A stretch of 57,873 nt of DNA, taken from Spirochaetaceae bacterium. GTDB lineage: Bacteria; Spirochaetota; Spirochaetia; Treponematales; Treponemataceae. The stretch's first letter is position 1, and the number at the start of each line of letters is the position of its first letter. The notes under the pieces are model-generated. The model did not search any database and was not told the origin of the DNA. It was given only the letters and a program-made list of their open reading frames with translations. The position numbers were made by a program, and so were the translations under genes. Location: the NCBI GenBank assembly GCA_017936345.1, contig JAGBFT010000070.1, positions 1 to 57,873 of the forward strand, in the 5' to 3' direction. This document shows, in pieces, positions 53,210 through 57,873 of this stretch.

Positions 53210-54360
53210 GTAACCACCCCGACACTTTAACTCCCGGTACTGTTTGGTATGCGGAGGAGGGGGTCGATAGTGATGTGGTTCTTTCAAGCCGTATTCGTCT
53301 TGCCCGTAATTTAGCAAATTTTGTTTTTCCCGGCCAATGCAGTGCTGATGACGCAAAAAAAATACAATCCCTTGTATTCGATGCCTTTAAGATTGTTCCA
53401 AATCGAAACCACTATCAGCAAGTGGAGACCAATCAACTAGATTTTGCTGCACAGCAACTCTTGGTGGAACGGGGGATTCTTCCCGAGCGCCATTATTCTG
53501 AGAGAAACATCAATAACCCGGACACAAAGCTTTTTCGTCAGTATGAATGTGAGACAGGGCTTGTGGTTCGTACAGATGGACGGGTTTCTTGTTTAGTAAA
53601 TGGGCGAGACCATCTGAGCATCTCTTCTCTTGCTGCAGGATATAATACTTTTGAAACCTGGCATAGGTGTAGGGAAATAGAGGGGGTTCTCCAAAAGTCC
53701 TTGCAGTTTGCGGCTTCCTATGATTTTGGATTCTTAACTTCAAATCTCATGGATACTGGTAGTGGAATGAAGGCCTCTGTACGATTATTTCTTCCCGGTC
53801 TCCTGCATACCCAGCAGGTTCAAAAGCTTATAGAACGAGTTTCCAAGGAGAATTGTACTTTAGAGCCAGCCTTTGGCGGAACATCCATTCCCCATGCAGC
53901 ATTGGGAGCCTGTTATCAGTTGACTTCTCTCTATGCCGCTAGTGGCGGAGAAGAGGAGCAGCTGGCTGAGTTTGACATGGTAGTAACATCAATTTGTACT
54001 GATGAGAGAAGGGCCCGCTCCTCCTATGCGGAAACTCGTCCTACCATGATACGCCATGTTATCAGCCGAATGTATGCCGTAATGCGTTATAGTCGATTTA
54101 TTGATTGTAGTGAGGCTATGGATATTATTAGTACCCTGCATCTGGGGATTAGCACCGGCTTGATTATGGGAATCAACTACCGGGAGCTCCATGCCCTCAT
54201 GTATCGTGTTCGTAATGCTCATCTAGACTATCTATATAAAGATGGGGAGCTTAATTTTTCCTTTGAGCCTGACGTAGTAATCAATCATGCCCTGGTGATT
54301 TCACGTCTTAGAGCCCTCTTGCTCCAAGAAGCCTTGGAAAAAGTTCAAATTTTTTTTTGA
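53206..54360 (+). CDS. mcsB: McsB-like protein with lost catalytic residues (pseudo-arginine kinase)
   Basis: Phosphagen-kinase-fold protein of 384 residues homologous to protein arginine kinase McsB. The start VVLSSRIRLARN and the C-terminal half (DERRARSSYAET, DIISTLHLGISTGLIMG) match. Catalytic motifs do not. NEEDH reads NGRDH (132-136), removing the catalytic Glu. The Cys motif SCPTN reads SNLMD (179-183). The RASV arginine is Lys (MKASV), and YGEGSEA reads FGGTSIPHA (223-231). ATP-binding arginine in DHLRI is Ser. Kinase activity is therefore unlikely; a binding or adaptor role with ClpC is inferred. Confidence 0.85.
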   Translation: MSNHPDTLTPGTVWYAEEGVDSDVVLSSRIRLARNLANFVFPGQCSADDAKKIQSLVFDAFKIVPNRNHYQQVETNQLDFAAQQLLVERGILPERHYSERNINNPDTKLFRQYECETGLVVRTDGRVSCLVNGRDHLSISSLAAGYNTFETWHRCREIEGVLQKSLQFAASYDFGFLTSNLMDTGSGMKASVRLFLPGLLHTQQVQKLIERVSKENCTLEPAFGGTSIPHAALGACYQLTSLYAASGGEEEQLAEFDMVVTSICTDERRARSSYAETRPTMIRHVISRMYAVMRYSRFIDCSEAMDIISTLHLGISTGLIMGINYRELHALMYRVRNAHLDYLYKDGELNFSFEPDVVINHALVISRLRALLLQEALEKVQIFF

Positions 54361-54373
54361 TTTATGATATAAT
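54344..54373 (+). promoter_or_regulatory. Candidate promoter for clpC
   Basis: A perfect TATAAT (54368-54373) with an imperfect -35 (TTCAAA, 54344-54349; 18-bp spacer) overlaps the 3' end of mcsB, 76 bp before clpC. It would let clpC be expressed apart from mcsA-mcsB. Confidence 0.4.
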
Positions 54374-54448
54374 GCGTTTTGCTACGTGAAAATAGGCGCT
54401 ATGTTTGTTCTATGTATCGAAAATATACTGTTAGTGTAAGGAAGGTCT

Positions 54449-56989
54449 ATGGCAAAGAATTTTTCACCTCGTGCTCAAAAACTTGTTACAGTGCTAGCCC
54501 AAGAAGAAGGGAAAAAAAGTGGTAGCGACCAGTTGCAGCCAGAACACATTTTGCTTGCTTTGTTAAATTGCTCGGATGGACTTGGTTATATCTTGCTGCA
54601 AAAACTGCGAATAAATATTCTCAACTTTCGGCTGGCCTTGGAGCAGAGTTTGCTTACCAGCAGTAGGGAAACTGGTTTTAGTGATTTGCCTATTTCTCGA
54701 AGAACTCGAAGCCTTATCGATGCTGCCGCCATTGAGTCACGCAGTCTTCGCCGTGATTACATTGGAACAGAACACCTTGTCCTTGCTGCCATTCGTGAGC
54801 AATCCAGTGTTACATCCCGTTTCTTTGAAAGGGCTAATATTAGTTTTGATTATGTGCTTTCTACCCTTAACAGTATTTACGAGAAGTTCCGAACCTCACA
54901 TGATGGTCAGGATAAAATTTCTACTCCCATTCTCTCGACGGGAGACCGTTCTGGAAGGGCTAAAAGTGGTAAACAGAGCTTTTTAGCATCTTTTAGCCGT
55001 GACCTAACTGAACTGGCTCGCACTCAGCAACTGGATCCGGTAGTAGGAAGAGAACGGGAGGTCAAGAGGATAATACAAATCTTGTCCCGCCGTACAAAGA
55101 ATAATCCTGTTCTTCTTGGAGACCCGGGAGTTGGAAAAACTGCCATTGTAGAGGGTCTGGCCCACTACATTGCAAAGGGTGCCGTTCCAAGAAATCTATT
55201 TAAAAAGAGAATTCTTTCCCTAGATTTAACCTCTGTGGTAGCTGGAACAAGGTATCGTGGTGACTTTGAAGAACGAATTGACCGTATCCTAAAGGAAGTC
55301 CTAAGCGATAAGGACATTATTCTCTTTATTGATGAACTACACACCCTCATTGGTGCTGGTAGCGGAGAAGGAACAATGGATGCTTCCAATATGCTTAAAC
55401 CAGCCCTTGCGCGAGGTGAGTTGCAGTGCATTGGAGCCACAACTTCCGTTGAGTACCGTAAATATTTTGAGAAGGATGCTGCCTTGGAAAGACGGTTTCA
55501 ACCGGTAAATGTAGAGGAACCCTCTGATGAAGATGCTGTTTTAATTCTGGAGGGAATCAAAAAAAAGTATGAAGCCTTTCATGGTGTCACCTATGATGAA
55601 GGTGTAATACCTGCTGTGGTAAGACTTTCTAGGCGTTATATAACGGAGCGGTATCTTCCGGACAAGGCAATAGACCTCTTGGATGAAGCTGGGGCTATGA
55701 AAAAGATTGATGAGGAAGAAAAACCCCTTGAGCTGGAAGAGCTAGAGGCGAATATAAATGACTTGATAGAAGAAAAGAGTCTTTTGGTTCAAAACCAGGA
55801 TTATGAAAGAGCTGCGGAAGTTCGGGATAAGGTTCTTTTATTGAAAGGTCAGCTAGAAGCTCTTAGAGAGCGTTGGGAAAAACATGGGGATGGAAAATAT
55901 AAATTAGTGACAGTCAATGATGTTTGTACAGTCATTTCTTCTATGACTGGAATTCCTGTAAATCAACTGTCAAGTTCTGAATTAGCCCGACTCTTGAATA
56001 TGGAACAGGAGCTCCATAAGACTGTAATAGGACAAGATGAGGCCATAGCAGCAATTGCTTCGGCTGTGAGACGTTCTAGAATTGGTATTTCTTCCAGTAA
56101 AAGACCTGCCGGCTCCTTTGTTTTCTTAGGACCAACTGGTGTAGGTAAAACTCACTTGGCAAAGGCCCTTGCCCTCTTCCTTTTTGGCGGTGAAGATGCC
56201 CTTATTCGCATAGATATGAGCGACTTTGTGGACAAACATGGGTTTACTCGTCTAGTAGGCTCTGCCCCCGGATACATAGGATATGAGGAAGGTGGTGTTC
56301 TAACCAACAAGGTATTGCGCCGTCCATACTCTGTAGTTCTATTTGATGAGGTGGAAAAGGCCCATCCCAGACTCTTTAATCTTTTGTTGCAGATTTTGGA
56401 AGAAGGGGAATTGGTGGACGGCCAAGGTCATGTAGTAAATTTCCGTAATACCATTATTATTATGACTAGTAATGCTGGTATACGCCAAATTACAGAAAGC
56501 TCTACCATGGGCTTTGCCCTGTCAGATGATACAAGTCCTTCCTATGAAACCATTAAAGAAGGGGCAATGGCAGAGTTGAAAAGAATTTTTAGCCCGGAAC
56601 TTCTAAACAGAATTGATGATGCTATTGTATTTACGTCCCTGACAAAAAAAGAAGTGGAAGGTGTTCTAGAAATTTTACTAAAGGAATTTGCCAATCGTCT
56701 TTTGGAGAAAAATTTAAAACTTGTGGTAAAACCAGCTGTAAAAAAATATCTGGTAGAAAATGGATTTGACCCTAGCAATGGTGCCCGTCCCATGAGACGG
56801 CTTATCCAGCGGGAAATTGAGGAGCAGCTTTCTCTTCGGCTTATTGAGGCTGCGGCAAAGAATCAAGAGGCTTTGGAAGGAACTGTTGCTGTTTCCATGT
56901 CAAGAGGGAAGGTAAAGGTTTCTCTGACAAGAAAGAATCTTTGTGAAAAAAAGGAGACTCATGCCACAGCTTCTCCAAAAAATAAATAA
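54449..56989 (+). CDS. clpC: ClpC-type AAA+ unfoldase
   Basis: Hexameric unfoldase of 846 residues that feeds proteins to ClpP. The N-terminal double ClpN repeat is at about 1-145. AAA-1 has Walker [15 protein letters not shown] and Walker [16 protein letters not shown]. The middle domain has a UVR-like [17 protein letters not shown], the mark of ClpC rather than ClpA/B. AAA-2 has [15 protein letters not shown] and [12 protein letters not shown]. The C-terminal D2-small domain follows. GGAAGG precedes the ATG. It lies 88 bp after the McsB-like gene, as in the Firmicutes clpC operon, but no CtsR repressor gene is present. Confidence 0.96.
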   Translation: MAKNFSPRAQKLVTVLAQEEGKKSGSDQLQPEHILLALLNCSDGLGYILLQKLRINILNFRLALEQSLLTSSRETGFSDLPISRRTRSLIDAAAIESRSLRRDYIGTEHLVLAAIREQSSVTSRFFERANISFDYVLSTLNSIYEKFRTSHDGQDKISTPILSTGDRSGRAKSGKQSFLASFSRDLTELARTQQLDPVVGREREVKRIIQILSRRTKNNPVLLGDPGVGKTAIVEGLAHYIAKGAVPRNLFKKRILSLDLTSVVAGTRYRGDFEERIDRILKEVLSDKDIILFIDELHTLIGAGSGEGTMDASNMLKPALARGELQCIGATTSVEYRKYFEKDAALERRFQPVNVEEPSDEDAVLILEGIKKKYEAFHGVTYDEGVIPAVVRLSRRYITERYLPDKAIDLLDEAGAMKKIDEEEKPLELEELEANINDLIEEKSLLVQNQDYERAAEVRDKVLLLKGQLEALRERWEKHGDGKYKLVTVNDVCTVISSMTGIPVNQLSSSELARLLNMEQELHKTVIGQDEAIAAIASAVRRSRIGISSSKRPAGSFVFLGPTGVGKTHLAKALALFLFGGEDALIRIDMSDFVDKHGFTRLVGSAPGYIGYEEGGVLTNKVLRRPYSVVLFDEVEKAHPRLFNLLLQILEEGELVDGQGHVVNFRNTIIIMTSNAGIRQITESSTMGFALSDDTSPSYETIKEGAMAELKRIFSPELLNRIDDAIVFTSLTKKEVEGVLEILLKEFANRLLEKNLKLVVKPAVKKYLVENGFDPSNGARPMRRLIQREIEEQLSLRLIEAAAKNQEALEGTVAVSMSRGKVKVSLTRKNLCEKKETHATASPKNK

Positions 56990-57029
56990 TAAATTTGTAA
57001 TCATAACAAATTTACTTGCTTTTTTTTTT
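56990..57029 (+). terminator. AT-rich inverted repeat and T run after clpC
   Basis: Perfect 9-bp arms TAAATTTGT (56990-56998) and ACAAATTTA (57006-57014) with a 7-nt loop directly follow the clpC stop. A run of ten T (57020-57029) lies six bases later. The stem is weak, so it is either a clpC terminator or an operator for the rubrerythrin promoter that overlaps it. Confidence 0.4.
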
Positions 57030-57044
57030 GCATTGTATTATATT
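57016..57044 (+). promoter_or_regulatory. Candidate rubrerythrin promoter
   Basis: TTGCTT (57016-57021) and TATATT (57039-57044) are separated by 17 bp, and the spacer begins with the T run. The start of transcription would fall near 57051, giving a leader of about 55 bases. Confidence 0.4.
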
Positions 57045-57107
57045 TTGTGTAGTTACAAATGAGATTTTTTTATCTATTTGTATATTCTATAAGATGCGGA
57101 GGAAATG

Positions 57108-57647
57108 ATGAAAGATTTAAAAGGAACAAAGACAGAAAAGAATCTTCAAGAGGCTTTTGCTGGCGAATCAATGGCACGGAACAAGTATACTTACTTTGCT
57201 TCCAAGGCCCGCAAGGATGGTTACGTTCAGATTGCAAACCTTTTTGAAGAAACAGCTGCAAACGAAAAGGAACATGCTGAGTTGTGGTTCAAGTTGTTGA
57301 ACGGTGGCATTGGTACTACTGCTGAAAACTTGAAGGCTGCTGCTGCTGGTGAGAACTACGAGCATGAAAACATGTATCCCACCTTCGCAAAGGAAGCTCG
57401 TGAAGAAGGCTTCGATAACATCGCCAAGCTCTTTGAAGGCGTTGCTGCTATTGAAAAGGCTCACGAGGAGCGTTATCTGAAGCTCTTGGCCAATGTTGAG
57501 AATGGTTTGGTATTCTCCAAGGAAGGCGACGTAATGTGGCAGTGCAGCAACTGTGGTCACTTGGTATTTGGAAAGGAAGCTCCCAAGGCTTGCCCAGTTT
57601 GCGCCCATCCTCAGGCCTACTTTCAGGTTGTGGCTGAAAACTACTAA
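57108..57647 (+). CDS. rbr: Rubrerythrin
   Basis: Cytoplasmic non-haem diiron peroxidase that reduces hydrogen peroxide in anaerobes; 179 residues. The ferritin-like four-helix part carries the iron ligands ([43 protein letters not shown]). The C-terminal rubredoxin domain has [25 protein letters not shown] at 57098-57102 is five bases before ATG 57108, better than the ATG one codon upstream. It stands alone with its own promoter and terminator. Its codon use (many CGT, AAG, GGT) suggests strong expression. Confidence 0.96.
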   Translation: MKDLKGTKTEKNLQEAFAGESMARNKYTYFASKARKDGYVQIANLFEETAANEKEHAELWFKLLNGGIGTTAENLKAAAAGENYEHENMYPTFAKEAREEGFDNIAKLFEGVAAIEKAHEERYLKLLANVENGLVFSKEGDVMWQCSNCGHLVFGKEAPKACPVCAHPQAYFQVVAENY

Positions 57648-57668
57648 TTTCTGACATGAGACAGTGTG

Positions 57669-57696
57669 CCCCCTCCTTTTGAGGGGGTATTTTTTT
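57669..57696 (+). terminator. Strong rho-independent terminator after rubrerythrin
   Basis: CCCCCTC (57669-57675) pairs perfectly with GAGGGGG (57681-57687) around the loop CTTTT, followed by TATTTTTTT. Confidence 0.93.
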
Positions 57697-57746
57697 GCCC
57701 TTGCTCATTCTTGGATTATGCTAGGAAACTTGGCTGGGCAAAAAAA

Positions 57747-57770
57747 AACCACTTGGTTGACCAAGTGGTT
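57747..57770 (-). terminator. Bidirectional terminator behind tRNA-Val
   Basis: AACCACTTGG (57747-57756) and CCAAGTGGTT (57761-57770) form a perfect 10-bp stem with loop TTGA. A run of A (57740-57748) lies on one side and T (57769-57774) on the other, so it can stop transcripts from the tRNA (minus strand) and from the plus strand. Confidence 0.92.
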
Positions 57771-57773
57771 TTT

Positions 57774-57846
57774 TGGGCGCTGAGAGGATCGAACTCCCGA
57801 CATTTTGGGTGTAAACCAAACGCTCTCCCAGCTGAGCTAAGCGCCC
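57774..57846 (-). tRNA. tRNA-Val (anticodon UAC)
   Basis: On the minus strand the 73-nt sequence begins GGGCGCTTAGCTCAG and folds as a cloverleaf. The acceptor stem is GGGCGCT/AGCGCCC. The anticodon stem is TTTGG/CCAAA around the loop TTTACAC, so the anticodon is TAC (valine). The T arm contains GTTCGATC. The last base is the discriminator A; CCA is not encoded. Confidence 0.95.
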
Positions 57847-57858
57847 TTAACGTTCGTT

Positions 57859-57864
57859 ACTATA
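57859..57864 (-). promoter_or_regulatory. Candidate -10 of the tRNA-Val promoter
   Basis: TATAGT on the minus strand (57864-57859) lies 12 bp before the tRNA 5' end. Its -35 falls outside the window. Confidence 0.35.
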
Positions 57865-57873
57865 TCAGAAGCA

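Noticed and set aside
57774-57846. tRNA-Val as an integration site for the polysaccharide island
   Set aside because: It lies 29 kb from the island, and I see no repeated tRNA 3' end or integrase gene.

Overview
The window looks like a chromosomal segment of a host-associated treponeme-like spirochaete. This is inferred, not proven. The clues are the gene families and their grouping: paired SpoIIE-type phosphatases with a STAS protein, PEGA- and TPR-containing envelope proteins, an Rpn-family nuclease, a Bacteroides-type bifunctional fucokinase/GDP-fucose pyrophosphorylase, McsA/McsB/ClpC, and several TTG starts behind good Shine-Dalgarno sequences. No rRNA or species marker is present, so the genus is a judgement.

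Layout. Positions 1-7.5 kb carry dnaK (5' end outside the window), dnaJ, and a four-gene run made of two SpoIIE-type proteins, a STAS protein and a VanY-like lipoprotein carboxypeptidase. Positions 7.5-11.3 kb (minus strand) hold leuS and an overlapping cation-diffusion-facilitator gene. From 11.5 to 28.1 kb lies an AT-rich surface-polysaccharide island. A divergent XRE repressor and a NusG-paralogue antiterminator flank a promoter with three spaced TACGATA motifs and an 8-bp dyad. They are followed by nonulosonic-acid genes (4,6-dehydratase, cytidylyltransferase, DegT aminotransferase, NeuB-type synthase), a DUF218 protein, an unrecognised protein, a Wzx flippase, a GT-like protein, a hexapeptide acetyltransferase, a Wzy-like polymerase and four GT2 glycosyltransferases. 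The island is littered with broken genes: a HipA-type N-terminus, a NeuB C-terminal SAF domain, a P-loop ATPase, a glycosyltransferase 5' end and an SDR epimerase 3' end. This pattern suggests repeated cassette exchange.

An Rpn-family nuclease gene (28.3-29.3 kb) separates the island from fkp. Then come a minus-strand hflK-hflC-membrane protein operon, a phoH-pgpH-ybeY-corC-TPR operon, a stand-alone Cas2-like protein, prfB with its programmed +1 frameshift site, a PEGA protein, ftsY, a secreted acidic-repeat protein, and a LolC-LolD-LolE-type lipoprotein-release system. These run into mcsA-mcsB-clpC. The McsB homologue has lost the catalytic residues of protein arginine kinases. The window ends with rubrerythrin, a strong terminator, and a minus-strand tRNA-Val(UAC) with its own terminator.

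How the parts fit together: much of the window serves protein quality control (DnaK/J, HflKC, YbeY, McsA/McsB/ClpC), partner-switch signalling, and the cell envelope (Lol export of lipoproteins, polysaccharide synthesis, fucose activation). The most interesting signals are the pseudo-arginine-kinase in the ClpC operon, the degenerate second SpoIIE phosphatase, the promoter array of the polysaccharide island with its gene remnants, the Cas2-like orphan, and a palindrome-rich in-frame insert in the Rpn gene.
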